Shown here one piece after another: positions 44,001 through 56,100 of a stretch of 64,000 nucleotides of DNA. The translations under genes were made by a program, and so were the position numbers. The notes under the pieces are model-generated. The model saw only the letters and a program-made list of their open reading frames with translations. It was not told the DNA's origin and ran no database searches. This DNA comes from Allodiplogaster sudhausi (taxonomy: Eukaryota > Nematoda > Chromadorea > Rhabditida > Diplogasteridae): positions 7,999,501 through 8,063,500 of the forward strand of contig CALZFC010000009.1 in NCBI GenBank assembly GCA_945643635.1. Reading direction: 5' to 3'. Position 1 is the stretch's first letter; each line of letters begins with the position of its first letter.

Positions 44001-45584
44001 TCTCAAAGAAAATGGGCCTCCAAATCTTCAATCTTACTTTGCAAAGTATAGTAGTTGGAAACATAATGCTAAATCCACATTGTTCTTATAATATATCAGT
44101 GAGGAACATTTTTTTAAAGAAAAGCGGCAAAAAGACAAGAAGGCAAAAAATGGTTGAATTTAGCATCTATCTCATTTTGATGGTTGAATTCGTTAATTGA
44201 TCAAGACATTTCTGACCTTGCCATTGCAGTAGACGAACCACATCTGAAGGAAGACGAAGGCGGCGGCGACGAACGAGATGAGGATGCCGGCGGCACTGCA
44301 CTCGTTTGCTGTATGACCCTCCCAGTCGAAGGCGCAGCCCATTCCCATCAAGGTGTAGTATACAACGCCGATGATGCCGAACACTTTAAATTGAGGAATA
44401 GTTCAAAATTCAATTCGACAGGGTTTAAGTATTCGATTGTATGCAAGGTACATAATTTTCGATCCTAATTTGTTGGCATTTTATTGTATATTTTAGTGAC
44501 GTCTGTCAAATGCAAACTTTCCTTAAAAAAAGAAGTGGTGCCAGTTTCACAAAAAATTGATGAACATTTCAGAAAAAGTTGCTTTATGTTCCGGAGCAAA
44601 AGATGTCACTACTTTTCTTTCTTTTTTAACAAGTGGGTTTTATGAACAGTTACTTTCATGTGTTGTCGTATGCATTTTATATTAGTTGAACTTTTTTTGA
44701 GAACTATTAATACAGCGCTTAACCACTAGTCTCGGCAACTGGTCCATCATGTCAACCAACCAGGCATGTGAAAGACAATTTTCTTGGGAATTTACGAATC
44801 TGATGGAGAGTGAAACAGACAGACAGAGAAAGATAGAGACAAAGAGAGGACAGAGAAAGGCAGGGAAAGAGAGAGAGAGAGAGGGACAGAGAGAGAGAGA
44901 AAGAGAGATAGAGAAGAGAGAGAGGCACAAACTCTGGACCAAAACACTGCGATACTTACGTCCGGTGATATTCCCTAGGATTAGTAACATTCTCGCGAGT
45001 TTTCACCCGAGAAAACGACAGTTCACTACTGCGGCTGAAGGGAATTTGAATCACAATTTCCAATTTTCCATACTAAAACTCCCAAAACCTGCTTAAACTT
45101 CGGATTTTTGTTCGTTCACATTTCGCCAGAAGTTGCTTTTAGTTTTCTTCCAAGATTAATAGCACGGCAGAATAACACTTTCGTACTGGAATTTGTTTAA
45201 AAAAAGCGTTATTGATAATGATTTTCACATGTTCCTATCGTAGCCACTGCGAATTCGTCTTACACAATGTTGTCCCTTGAATGGTCATACTGGCACAATA
45301 TTCATCGGAATTACGAAACACCACCGCAACGCACCAACGCAGCCGACCCGCATATAGAGGCTGCCCGTCGAAGGATTCGAAAGCATCTCCGGCTCCGGCT
45401 CGTGCACCTAAAGAGTACTTTCATAAGTGCTGCTGTCCCCAGTCTCTGAAGCCTGCCTCCTTACCATTGGCATTCGTGCCATGGCTCGCCGAATGTGCTT
45501 GAGGCGGCGGTATTCCATGTAAATGTTGATTCCACAGAAGCAGATCACTGCACAGGACATCCCGTACATCCAGATATCGTACAG
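41059..45584 (-). CDS. Otopetrin gene: TM2 to C-terminus
   Basis: This part encodes the two otopetrin repeats. Exon 45584-45465 is TM2, ending in a basic loop. Then come the RVGCVVFG core, the extracellular loop exon 43795-43620 with Cys and His residues, and helix pairs in 43168-42861 and 42465-42177. The last exons encode IITLLLIVNIALFLMNIF and LYGSRSWALVVRGCSPLTIF, then RFHSSVCFAEIWKRTFKQHR and a short basic end before TGA at 41059-41061. Several introns are tiny (48 nt at 43033-43080, 57 nt at 45408-45464, 80 nt at 43796-43875), unlike the multi-kb introns of PDK1. Confidence 0.92.
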
Positions 45585-47797
45585 CTGCATACAAGTTGCT
45601 TATAAATCATACGCACAGAGAGCGTCGTGACATGGGATGCCACAACTTCATGTTAGCACATTTTCCATCCAAACACATGTCACGAATTATTTTTAAATTG
45701 TGATCTCAAGTGTAACAGGTGTGACACGCCATGCCACAATTTTTCAGCGGTAGAGCGCATCGCAGGTAGAGGCAAAACTGTAACATCTCAAATCACAATT
45801 TAGCGGTAGCACAAAAATTGTGAAACCTCCCCATCGTTAGCCTCTCGCGATCCCCCTTCATTCACTCCTCATACTATCGATTAATTTTTCACATGGTTAT
45901 GAAGCTCATTTGAAATTCACAACGAAAAAATTGTCTATAAAAAATTCTCTGCATCCTCAAGCTGTCAGCTCAAACTTTACCATCCGGCTTATCCAGCCTC
46001 TGAAACACCCAGCGTGCCGCAACACTCAGTTGACAATTCGGCAAGTTTCCTCATATGAGATCAATTTTTCGACTGTACATTGATATGGAGCATTGGGACA
46101 ACGGGAGGGGCGAGAGAGGAAGGAGCAAGCAAACTATAGCTGGCTGTATGTGTATTCCGCATTTCTGTACTTACTTTGAATTATGCCAACAACCACGAAT
46201 CGACAGACGAGAGGCATTATAAAAAAATAATATCAAGAACATTAAGCTAAACATTAAAAGTATTTGCGCGGCTAACGAGGTCTTTGAGGTGCGCGACTTG
46301 CTCCGTTCCATAGGCGATTAGATTGGACAGCTCGATGATGACACCGAGAATAACAATGAAGAGAGCGTAGAAGCAAGTGAAGAGGCGTAGTACGTACTCC
46401 CTGAATGGACAACGAATGGCTTTTTTTCTTTAATGCATATTGCTATTTCATTCAATTTAAGAGGAATAATACAATTAGATAATATTCCAAATAAAGTACG
46501 AACCGGGCGACAGGCTCGCTTATCCAATATCGAATTGGCACACTCGTATATGTCAGAATCGTACTTCGCCGCCTCGTGAGCGCCGAGCGTGTAAGGGCGG
46601 ATAACACGGTTGCGGTTGACTCGACCTGCAGGGGATGAAAATTCGTTACATAAAAGAGTATTCGTAATTTTTTGTACGCGCCCAAGACACCGACGAATAT
46701 GTGGTTCGTAAAATTCGTGTTAACGCGCTGAAACCTTACGAAATTGGATATCGATGAAGAATTTTATTTTTAGAAGTCCGTCAACTAGCTATCCAGTTTC
46801 CTGGTGTTCTCATTGCGGGCATAAAATAATGGCATCGAATTTTTTCACCCGTTATCTCTAATTCGGCTTTCTAACACAACGTAGTGCAATATCCATCAAC
46901 AAGCGTTTTAAATTTGGGACGAAATATATGCACATATGTCACCTGCTCATGTTAGAAGCGTTTATTTTGTATTAAATTTTTCCGCAGTGTATTTATTGGT
47001 TTTTGGCGCACGAGTATTTACTCATGTGTCATTTCTTTACTCAATAAATGTGACGTAATAACCTTGACGAGTTGTGCATCGCCGCTCTCATTCCAATCCT
47101 TTAGTGGAGTCTGCGAAGATACTCGGCTAACGCCCGTAGTCCCCGCCTGCGATGGTCTTGGTGTCTTGGACGGAATGGTGACGACGCCGATGTTATTCAG
47201 TTTCTCTGATTTTCATATTCAAATTCAAATTTAATTTTTTGTATGATGCATACATATGCAAAGTCTATTTTAATTACTACTTTGTAGAACCAGAACACTT
47301 TTTTAAAGCACAAAAGTGACTGAGAGTACAGCTTAAGTGAAAAGGACACGAATACTTTTTCATTTATAATGCTAAACACAATGTGACAAGGACCATTAAG
47401 ACTCCCACTGCGCTGTAATCAGGCTTTTGTTTCCTTATCAGTCGGTCTCTGTTGTATTCAAGAGCTTCTACCCTTTCCAAAATGTACTTCATGACTGCAT
47501 ATAATCAATGAAAGAGAATCACTGAAGATATGTAAAGAAGTTATATAGGAGTGAGTTATCGTTTAGATACACGTCACATAAATGTGAAATTCAATAAGCA
47601 ATTAGAGTTGCTTGTCAACCTGGCTTGTCTTCTTCGATCAGCTTGGTGCTGATGAGGAAGGGCCCAAATGGAGCTGAGTTGGCACGGTCCCGAGCAGTGC
47701 TAGGAGAGCTAGCGGCAGCAGCGGCTTCCTCTTCGTTGATGCCATCCAGGATAGGCTCGCGTTCGCTGCCACTGAAGCCAACCGTGAAGCGGTGCAC
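41059..47797 (-). CDS. Otopetrin-family proton channel, 17 exons, N-terminal end not found
   Basis: Otopetrins are multipass plasma-membrane proton-selective channels. Minus-strand exons in transcript order: ~47797-47620, 47205-47063, 46625-46504, 46400-46277, 45584-45465, 45407-45335, 44383-44217, 44001-43876, 43795-43620, 43168-43081, 43032-42861, 42465-42367, 42262-42177, 41619-41527, 41465-41400, 41322-41231, 41143-41059. All phases agree, giving about 670 residues plus the missing start. Family signatures are GSLYMRVGCVVFGIIGVVYY, FVFLQMWFVYCNGK, FGLMHLVATNLWLWIRYILY, VVEYSLICAGVAYVFW, IDCSRTAEGLFVGFIFLIAT and FFRFHSSVCFAEIW. Hydrophobic helices number about eleven or twelve, as expected. 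The 43032-42861 donor and the 46625-46504 frame have alternatives. In-frame stops precede about 47820, so an upstream exon must exist. Confidence 0.9.
44868..44925. repeat. GA microsatellite in an otopetrin intron
   Basis: Imperfect (GA)n between the exons at 44383 and 45335. It is about 70 nt from the solitary TIR-like sequence at 44995-45035. Confidence 0.8.
44995..45035. repeat. Solitary copy of the composite element's terminal repeat
   Basis: The inverse of this segment reads CAGCCGCAGTAGTGAACTGT and then CGTTTTCTCGGGTGAAAACT, similar to the ends at 21705-21745 and 24256-24298 (CAGCCGCCGTAGTAAAGTGT). It shows the terminal repeat exists apart from the 2.6 kb segment. Confidence 0.55.
46277..47797 (-). 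CDS. Otopetrin gene: N-terminal cytoplasmic exons and TM1
   Basis: The first exon found encodes RFTVGFSGSEREPILDGINE, an Ala run and STKLIEEDKP. The second encodes IGVVTIPSKTPRPSQAGTTG and ends in phase 0. The third is open in two frames; VESTATVLSALTRSALTRRR is chosen because it alone joins both neighbours in phase. The fourth (46400-46277) encodes YVLRLFTCFYALFIVILGVI, the first membrane helix. The N-terminal region before TM1 is poorly conserved in this family, so these exons rest on splice logic. Confidence 0.7.
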
Positions 47798-48166
47798 CGA
47801 GTGGTTTCGGCTGACTGCTGCTCGCCTTTAATCCCGTACTCGAGGGCATTCACAGATGAACAGCTACTGATGACTGACACGGACGAATTTCTGAACTCTA
47901 AAACCAACGCCATTTTTCAAGCGAAACCAGATGTAATGCTGATGATCATCCTTGCGTACAATCATTTTAAGAAAGGCGATCACCTCAAGATTATGCGAGA
48001 CTTCAAATTGCGTTGCCTTTGCACTCTTATACATACATACATACATGCGAGTACCTACACTCAGGGCAGATGCGGCAAATGGAACATGGCATGCGTTCTT
48101 TATTTTTCGGTAATCGTCCTACTTTATAGAAACGTTCGAAGATGATTAGGGAACAAATGTCATTAA

Positions 48167-48606
48167 AGGAAGTATCCGACGAAAAAATAACTTCTTCTTT
48201 TATATTCCTATATGATCAAGTCTGGACTAAAAGATCGATTAGAGGTGATCCCGCTTTACGAAAGTTAGTATTTAGCCAGAAATTTGCATTTGTTTTTTTG
48301 GAGTACTGTAGAAAACGTCTCTGTCGATGCATACGGTGTATGCTCAAATTCAAGTAAGGAGTGCCAACGGGTGGGAAGAAGAGGTAGTCTCTGCCTGTCT
48401 TGCCCACTTAGCACCCCATTTTCACCAAGGGATGAGTGATACAGACGTTAGAGAAACGCGAGACAATGAAAGAAGTCGAGAGAGGTTAGATACACATACG
48501 TTTCAAATTTGAAATTTTGTAGCGGGCGCTCAAAAAAGGCTCATCCAGTTGGGAGTTTTGCACAGTTTGAAACGTAATTTTATTATTCTTTCGTCGGATA
48601 CTTCCT
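48167..48606. mobile_element. TTAA-flanked MITE F1, copy b
   Basis: TTAA at 48163-48166 and 48607-48610 flank AGGAAGTATCCGACGAAA and TTCGTCGGATACTTCCT. The body is a reverse-oriented near copy of 25071-25503; it includes a GATCCCGCTTTACGAAAGT segment where copy a has a 9-nt gap. Confidence 0.87.
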
Positions 48607-48610
48607 TTAA

Positions 48611-49429
48611 CTCCCTAGAAGGAATGAAGGACGCGCAATTAGGATCTGTCCGAATTTGCTGCGGAAAGCTGATGGACTTTAAATGGATGCCGTTACATAT
48701 GCACTTTTTTGCGTCATTCGTCCTAGTTGTGCGATCACAAGCAACAGAAATCGAAAAGTGAAAATAAAATGACAAGTGTTGCGTATGTGATTTGTTATGG
48801 CTGGCTCGCTAGTCTCTCTTTCCACTCTTACTTCTCTCTCTCTCTCTCTCCGGTTTCTCGGATTTTATAGTCTTCACTCTCAATATCTCACCATCAGTCT
48901 ATTCCTATTCCTTTTAAAACTCCTCTCATGTGAAGATAGTAGCATTTTACTGAACTGCAGCTACAAGTTCTGAAGAACATCCCGCGAGTGAAAAAGCAGC
49001 TTATTGTACTCAATAGCACTATAATATCGCAAACTTCACCCTTCCCCTTTTCATTCCCTTCTCTCTCACTCTTCCTCTCACACCGTTCTCTTGTCAGCCG
49101 ACGAACAAATTGTAATGTTCTCTGGTGAACTGAATCAGAGAAAGTGAAGGTACGTGGCTGTCAATAGAAATGGCAGGAGAAGATAAGTTTCAGTCATTGT
49201 AAGCTGTGGATAGATTAAAGTAGGGACGCGCTTATCAGTGGAGGAAAATTTGAAATGACGCTTGCGCGAATGATACAGAATACTGTAATATATCGATTTC
49301 GATTAATTTATGCATTCTTCGAATAAATTGAAATATGTAACTTTTGGGAATAGAAGAGTGCTGTATATAAAAAAATTTTATTATGTTGAGATCATCAATC
49401 ATCAGGGGTGGGCGGTGGCTGAAAGTTTC
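48611..49429. other. Non-coding stretch upstream of the otopetrin gene
   Basis: A short (CT)n run at about 48834-48852, pyrimidine-rich DNA around 49030-49090, otherwise nothing recognised. The missing otopetrin first exon and promoter might lie here or beyond, but no supported exon was found between 47830 and 53129. Confidence 0.5.
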
Positions 49430-49985
49430 CGGAAACAGCTCCGATCACCAATCAATCATCAATCAATCAACTGTCAGGCATTAAATGCTCAGATGGATAT
49501 GAGACGTTGGTATTCATCGCGGGTTGCATTCCACCAGATTTGGCCAATAGCTCGTTTCAGGTCGTGTCTCCAGCGCACTCTTGGTTTTCTGGGAAGGCGG
49601 TTCTTGTTGTTGGGCGTCCAGACAGTAGTCGCGCGAGTACATTTCTCCGTATCCATTTCTCGCACTTTGAGTGCCCAGCGCGCTTTTCGTTTCAGTCCCT
49701 CTTGGACCCAGTCGCGCAGCTTGGTGATCTGCCGTACGCGTTCGTTTCTCCAACGATCTCTCAGGGTAACTCCGATAATTTTCCTCTTCATTTTCCTTTG
49801 GGTCACGCTTATTCCCTCCTTGTCACTCGATCGAAGTGCCCATATCCTTAAAGAACTTTAGAGGTGATGCAGCTCTCAAAGAGTCATCTTCTGGTCTCCA
49901 TAGGAAGTAGGCAGGATGAGACTAGATTGGACAACTTGCTCCATGCAAACCAACCAAGCCTGATCCGGTGTTCAATCTCGTCAGT
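49430..49985 (-). mobile_element. Decayed 3' end of an RTE-like LINE
   Basis: Minus-strand translation gives EIEHRIRLGWFAWSKLSNLV, then (after a stop and frame changes) VTLRDRWRNERVRQITKLRD, RKARWALKVREMD and RVRWRHDLKRAIGQIWWNAT. This is the C-terminal pattern of RTE-clade reverse-transcriptase proteins (EIEHRIRLGW; RRRLRWAGHxxRM; GRPxxRWxDD). At the 3' end (about 49430-49470) the minus strand has TGATTGATTGATGATTGATT, the short tandem tail usual for RTE elements. Only about 0.55 kb remains, with stops, so it is 5'-truncated and inactive. Confidence 0.8.
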
Positions 49986-51077
49986 GTGGTCAAGAGGGGG
50001 AGTTATATTCTTCCTCCTATTCTGCTTACAAAAATCTTGTTTCAAAATTTTTTTCTGTTATTTTACAATGGATATTGTTTCGGATCGTAGCCAAACAAGT
50101 CCGGTAATATGTGTTCTGTGGTAGAATGCTCTATTTTAATTAAATGACAGATTTATTATACAAAATACTATCAACAATTAGTTAATACAATCGACGAATA
50201 ATAATACAATAAAAGGTGAGCTGAGTTGAGTGCGATTGTTGAATGTAATTACAAGAGTTGATGAAGACAATGATCTCGCTATCGGGGGGGGGCGAGCAGC
50301 TTATATACTCGCTAGGATTATGTAACTATGATTGCAGACAGTGAGATTAAAGCAAGAGAAATAGAACATCAAAAGATCTAGAATCAATATGACTCATCAA
50401 AACAATTATGAAATATGGCGAAATATATTCTAGAACAGACTGCGATTCATATAAATAGATGCACGAGATCAATCCAACAAAGAAAAGATTCTAGAAGCAA
50501 TTAAAAAAGATATGACAGCAATATAAAAGAAACTAGGATTCGGCTCCTGCCGAAACATTCCCGAGCCAGCGAATGGCTTCCTAAAACATTGATGATCGTA
50601 GGAAGAGAAATCAGAATTATCCGATTCAGATATGCACCGAAAACCCAAAATATTCAATTATTTGTTGTTAAGATATATTAATGTTGAACAGTTTATCCGA
50701 TTCAGAGTTGGAAGGCGCGCAAAAATGACCCTTATGAATTTTACCAAAAAATTCATTAAAGGCCTCATTTTGGCATTTGAACATTTGTTGTAGTATATAG
50801 GCATATAAACCCCCATGTTAAAAAAAAACTGAAGATTACCCCTATTTAGATGCTTTTGATTTAGAAATCCGATCCCGATTTTTACTACATTTTGAAATCA
50901 AGTTTGTCATCCACTGTAGGCCATTGGCATAAAATTGACAACAACTCGATTCAAAGTTTTTGGATTTTGAATACATTATTCAATGCGTCTATTCATTTTT
51001 CAACAGAAAAGGCCCCCAGTGATCTCACATTGTGAGTCTTTGAACGACTTTTTCGACAAAAACCTCTTTTGTTATTG
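49986..51077. other. AT-rich intergenic DNA
   Basis: No gene seen. A G run lies at 50285-50292; otherwise there is A/T-rich sequence with no recognised repeat. Confidence 0.5.
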
Positions 51078-51081
51078 TTAA

Positions 51082-51637
51082 AGGAAGTCTCCGGCGAATG
51101 TTGGGGCACGAAATTCAAAATAGGCAACCCTGAAGTGTCCCGCACTGAAGGGCCTCAAGCTGCCACTGGCTAAAATATGCCAAGTTCTCTACCAGTCACG
51201 TTTTCGGAAGGCTGTGATACTCTTATTTCAGTGCTGCTGCCCTTGCACTCTCTACACAAAAATTTTTGGTCAAAAAATTGCATAGGGAGCTGATCTGTTG
51301 AGAAAATTCCGGCCAATGTCTGTTGCGGGCTCCGATATGAACGCTTTCAAGAATAATGTTCGGGTTTACCCGGTTTTGCTATACATAGATCTTTTTTTCA
51401 ATATGGCTATAGTTGGCGTTTTTGATGCGATCGAGCGAGGCAAAATAGGAGCGTGCTAAGATCTACAGTAGCTAATTCTCTACCCGTGATATAAAAGTGG
51501 CTATAATTCTGGAATGATAAGATGAAATTCATTCAAACTTTCCCCATCTAAGTTTTACGATGAGACGAACTGATCTATGCTTAAAATTAGCGGGAGGCAT
51601 CTTTAATGGCATCTCTGGCGCAATAAAAGGTCAAATG
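51082..51637. mobile_element. Partial TTAA element related to F2 (copy c)
   Basis: TTAA at 51078-51081 followed by AGGAAGTCTCCGGCGAATG matches the F2 left end. AGCTAATTCTCTACCCG further in also matches F2 copies a and b. No matching right end was found before or after the adjoining F3b, so this copy is truncated or diverged. Confidence 0.5.
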
Positions 51638-51641
51638 TTAA

Positions 51642-52863
51642 GAGAGCCTCTCACAAGGGAATGGTCTGACGGTAAGGTGACGGATTGAAATGAAATGTGG
51701 TTTCCCTGAAAGCTGAAGTCCTAAAATATATGGAAAAGTGAAAACTTTAATAACAATCTTTCCCGTGTTCCTGGTATCGAACAACACCTCTAGGATAAAT
51801 TTGGGGGAAAAAAATTTTTCGACCTTTCTCTGCCTATTTCGCAGTTTTTGTTTTCGACCTTTTAGTGCCCATGGCGAATTAGGAAGTCAAAAGTCGAAAA
51901 AAAAATTTCCCCAAATTTATCCTAGAGGTGTTGTTCGATACCAGGAACACGGGAAAGATTGTTATTTTGTACGAAAATATCGATTTCTAAAGTTAACTCA
52001 TTTATAAACGACACCCGAAGCTAATTTTAGCTCGGACAGCGCATTCGAAATCAACTTTTCGGATCAAGTGGGAAATCAAGATAATGCGATGAGAATATAT
52101 GTTGTGTAGAATTTCCTGCTCTACAAGATGCATCTACGGAGATATTGTTTTCAGCTGGCTCGTACGCACTATACTTCATGAAATAGGTTTTCAGCCATTT
52201 TCCAAAACGTGTGAGAACTGAATTTTCAACTTTTTATCAATAAAACGCGTGATTTGTGAAAAGGTCATTGACACCATTTTGTAGAGAATAAGATGCTGAA
52301 TAAAACTGTCTGTTTAGCTTCTGTAAGCTTTTCAAATTTGGCACGTTGTATCCATATTACCGTATTCGCTCTGGTGAGAGTTGCTCCTTTCGCGTCACTT
52401 TTTCGAGGCCGGTGGGAAAGAGATTGAACTGAACTTCGACCGTATCTTGAACAGTTTTTCATGCTCTTTAATATGAAGTTAAAATCCCACGAGGAAATGA
52501 AGTTTAGGTACTCAACGATCGAAAATTCATCGCAAAAAAAAATTATGACAAAATTTAACAATAAAAAATTAAACTTTTCGAAAGAAACTCCTGATAATTT
52601 TTATTTAATATTCGACGAGAAATCGAATAAAAAAAAAGAATAGTGAAAAATGTTGACTTTAAAGCAAGATATGAATTTTCAAAATTTGAGCACACTTTAT
52701 GGTATTCCTGGAAAGAAAATTTTTATAAAAATAAAATTTTCCCAAAAAGTTAATAGAGAGGTCCTTGGTCATGCCTGACCACATTCTCAATGTATGGATC
52801 CGTCATCTTGCATCTAGGGTAGGCCTGTATGGACCTCTCCTTGAGCCTTACAGAGAGGCTCTC
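51642..52863. mobile_element. TTAA-flanked element F3, copy b
   Basis: TTAA at 51638-51641 and 52864-52867 flank GAGAGCCTCTCACAAGG and CTTACAGAGAGGCTCTC. It shares ends with F3a (34152-35810) and again sits next to F2 sequence. A long perfect-looking hairpin lies at 51752-51962. No transposase frame was found. Confidence 0.78.
51752..51962. repeat. Hairpin with ~70-bp arms inside F3b
   Basis: The left arm (51752-51823) runs from ACAATCTTTCCCGTGTTCC to AAATTTTTCGAC and the right arm (51892-51962) is its inverse, with a spacer of about 68 nt. The arms are almost identical, which implies recent formation or gene conversion. Confidence 0.85.
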
Positions 52864-52998
52864 TTAAACTAGTAAAATTTGCATCTGAAAGAGCTACTTG
52901 TTTACATCTATAATGTTATTTTTCGTTTGGAATCTCCGACACATGATATTTCGGCCTGAACGGTGCCAACCATGAACGTTGCCTTTTGCTGGATGTTG

Positions 52999-53092
52999 TG
53001 TAGATAGTGAATATCTACACGTATTATGCTACGTGCTTTTAGTGTTACATAGATAGTGAATATCTACACCTATTGGGGCTACGTGCTTTTTA
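52999..53092. repeat. Short direct repeat at the satellite edge
   Basis: Two tandem copies of about 47 bp share TAGATAGTGAATATCTACAC and GCTACGTGCTTTT. They lie about 40 bp before the first satellite monomer. Confidence 0.65.
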
Positions 53093-53129
53093 GTAGACTA
53101 TGTGAGTTAGACTAGCATTGTAGTTTGTA

Positions 53130-56100
53130 ATCACAAATTAACGACTTTGCATTTGCCTGACCTACCGTATCGATTTTTCTATTGGCGCTCCGTTTCGAGT
53201 TATGGGTGTCGAGTAACCTACCATTCGACCCATCTCGTCGAGCTGAGTACAACAAATACAGTGTCCAATAGGTTTACAGAGATTTCGGAGATTTATCGAT
53301 CGAAATCTGATCTTCACAAAAGTGATTGTAAGTGGAAAAGTTTTGGTACTAGAGTTCTGCAACCAATTTCGTTCGTCTACCCAGAGTGCGCAGGTCACAA
53401 ATTAACCACTTTGTACTTGCCTGACCTACCATATCGATTTTTCTATTTGCGCTCCGTTTCGAGTTATTGGTGTCGAGTAACCTACCATTCGACCCATCTC
53501 GTGGAGCTGAGTACAACAAATACAGTGTCCACTAGGTTTACAAAGATTTCGGAGATTTATCGATCGAAATCTGATCTACACAAAGGTGCTTGTAACTGGA
53601 ATAGTTTTGGTACTAGAGTTCTGCAACCAATTTCGTTCGTCTACCCAAAGTGCGCAGGTCACAAATTAACAACGTTGTATTTGTTTGACCTACCGTATCG
53701 ATTTTTCTATTTGCGCTCCGTTTCGAGTTATGGGTGTCGAGTAACCTACCATTCGACCCATCTCGTCGAGCTGAGTACAACAAATACAGTGTCCACTAGG
53801 TTTACAGAGATTTCGGAGATTTATCGATCGAAATCTGATCTACACAAAAGTGCTTGTAATTGGAATAGTGTTGGTTCTAGAGTTCTTCAACCAATTTCGT
53901 TCGTCTACCCAGAGTGCGCAGATCACAAATTAACCACTTTGTATTTGAATGATTTACCGTATCGATTTTTCTATTTGCGCTCCGTTTCGAGTTATGGGCA
54001 TCGAGTAACCTACCATTCGACCCAACTCTTCGAGCTGAGTACAACAAATACAGTGTCCACTAGGTTTACAAAGATTTCGGAGATTTATCGATCGAAATCT
54101 GATCTACACAAAGGTGCTTGTAACTGGAATAGTTTTGGTACTAGAGTTCTGCAACCAATTTCGTTCGTCTACCCAAAGTGCGCAGGTCACAAATTAACAA
54201 CGTTGTATTTGTTTGACCTACCGTATCGATTTTTCTATTTGCGCTCCGTTTCGAGTTATGGGTGTCGAGTAACCTACCATTCGACCCATCTCGTCGAGCT
54301 GAGTACAACAAATACAGTGTCCAATAGGTTTACAGAGATTTCGGAGATTTATCGATCGAAATCTGATCTTCACAAAAGTGATTGTAAGTGGAAAAGTTTT
54401 GGTACTAGAGTTCTGCAACCAATTTCGTTCGTCTACCCAGAGTGCGCAGGTCACAAATTAACCACTTTGTACTTGCCTGACCTACCATATCGATTTTTCT
54501 ATTTGCGCTCCGTTTCGAGTTATAGGTGTCGAGTAACCTACCATTCGACCCATCTCGTGGAGCTGAGTACAACAAATACAGTGTCCACTAGGTTTACAAA
54601 GATTTCGGAGATTTATCGATCGAAATCTGATCTACACAAAGGTGCTTGTAACTGGAATAGTTTTGGTACTAGAGTTCTGCAACCAATTTCGTTCGTCTAC
54701 CCAAAGTGCGCAGGTCACAAATTAACAACGTTGTATTTGTTTGACCTACCGTATCGATTTTTCTATTTGCGCTCCGTTTCGAGTTATGGGTGTCGAGTAA
54801 CCTACCATTCGACCCATCTCGTCGAGCTGAGTACAACAAATACAGTGTCCACTAGGTTTACAGAGATTTCGGAGATTTATCGATCGAAATCTGATCTACA
54901 CAAAAGTGCTTGTAATTGGAATAGTGTTGGTTCTAGAGTTCTTCAACCAATTTCGTTCGTCTACCCAGAGTGCGCAGATCACAAATTAACCACTTTGTAT
55001 TTGAATGATTTACCGTATCGATTTTTCTATTTGCGCTCCGTTTCGAGTTATGGGCATCGAGTAACCTACCATTCGACCCAACTCTTCGAGCTGAGTACAA
55101 CAAATACAGTGTCCACTAGGTTTACAGAGATTTCGGAGATTTATCGATCGAAATCTGATCTACACAAAAGTGCTTGTAACTGGAATAGTTTTGGTACTAG
55201 AGTTCTGCAACCAATTTCGTTCGTCTACCCAAAGTGGGCAGATCACAAATTAACAACTTTGTATTTGTTTGACCTACCGTATCGATTTTTCTATTTGCGC
55301 TCCGTTTCGAGTTATGGGTGTCGAGTAACCTACCATTCGACCCATCTCGTCGAGCTGAGTACAACAAATACAGTGTCCACTAGGTTTACAGAGATTTCGG
55401 AGATTTATCGATCGAAATCTGATCTACACAAAGGTGCTTGTAACTGGAATAGTTTTGGTACTAGAGTTCTGCAACCAATTTCGTTCGTCTACCCAAAGTG
55501 CGCAGATCACAAATTAACAACTCTGTATTTGTTTGACCTACCGTATCGATTTTTCTATTTGCGCTCCGTTTCGAGTTATGGGTGTCGAGTAACCTACCAT
55601 TCGACCCATCTCGTCGAGCTGAGTACAACAAATACAGTGTCCACTAGGTTTACAGAGATTTCGGAGATTTATCGATCGAAATCTGATCTTCACAAAAGTG
55701 CTTGTAATTGGAATAGTGTTGGTTCTAGAGTTCTACAACCAATTTCGTTCGTCTAGCAGGAGTGCGCAGATCACAAATTAACCCCGTTGTATTTGAATGA
55801 TTTACCGTATCGATTTTCTATTTGCGCTCCGTTTCGAGTTATGGGCATCGAGTAACCTACCATTCGACCCAACTCGTCGAGCTGAGTACAACAAATACAG
55901 TGTCCACTAGGTTTACAGAGATTTCGGAGATTTATCGATCGAAATCTGATCTTCACAAAAGTGCTTGTAACTGGAATAGTTTTGGTACTAGAGTTCTGCA
56001 ACCAATTTCGTTCGTCTACCCAAAGTGGGCAGATCACAAATTAACAACTTTGTATTTGTTTGACCTACCGTATCGATTTTTCTATTTGCGCTCCGTTTCG

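Noticed and set aside
47638..47913. 91-codon minus-strand frame beginning MALVLEFRNSS as the otopetrin start
   Set aside because: It is in a different frame from the exon that joins in phase to the rest of the gene and has no matching donor.
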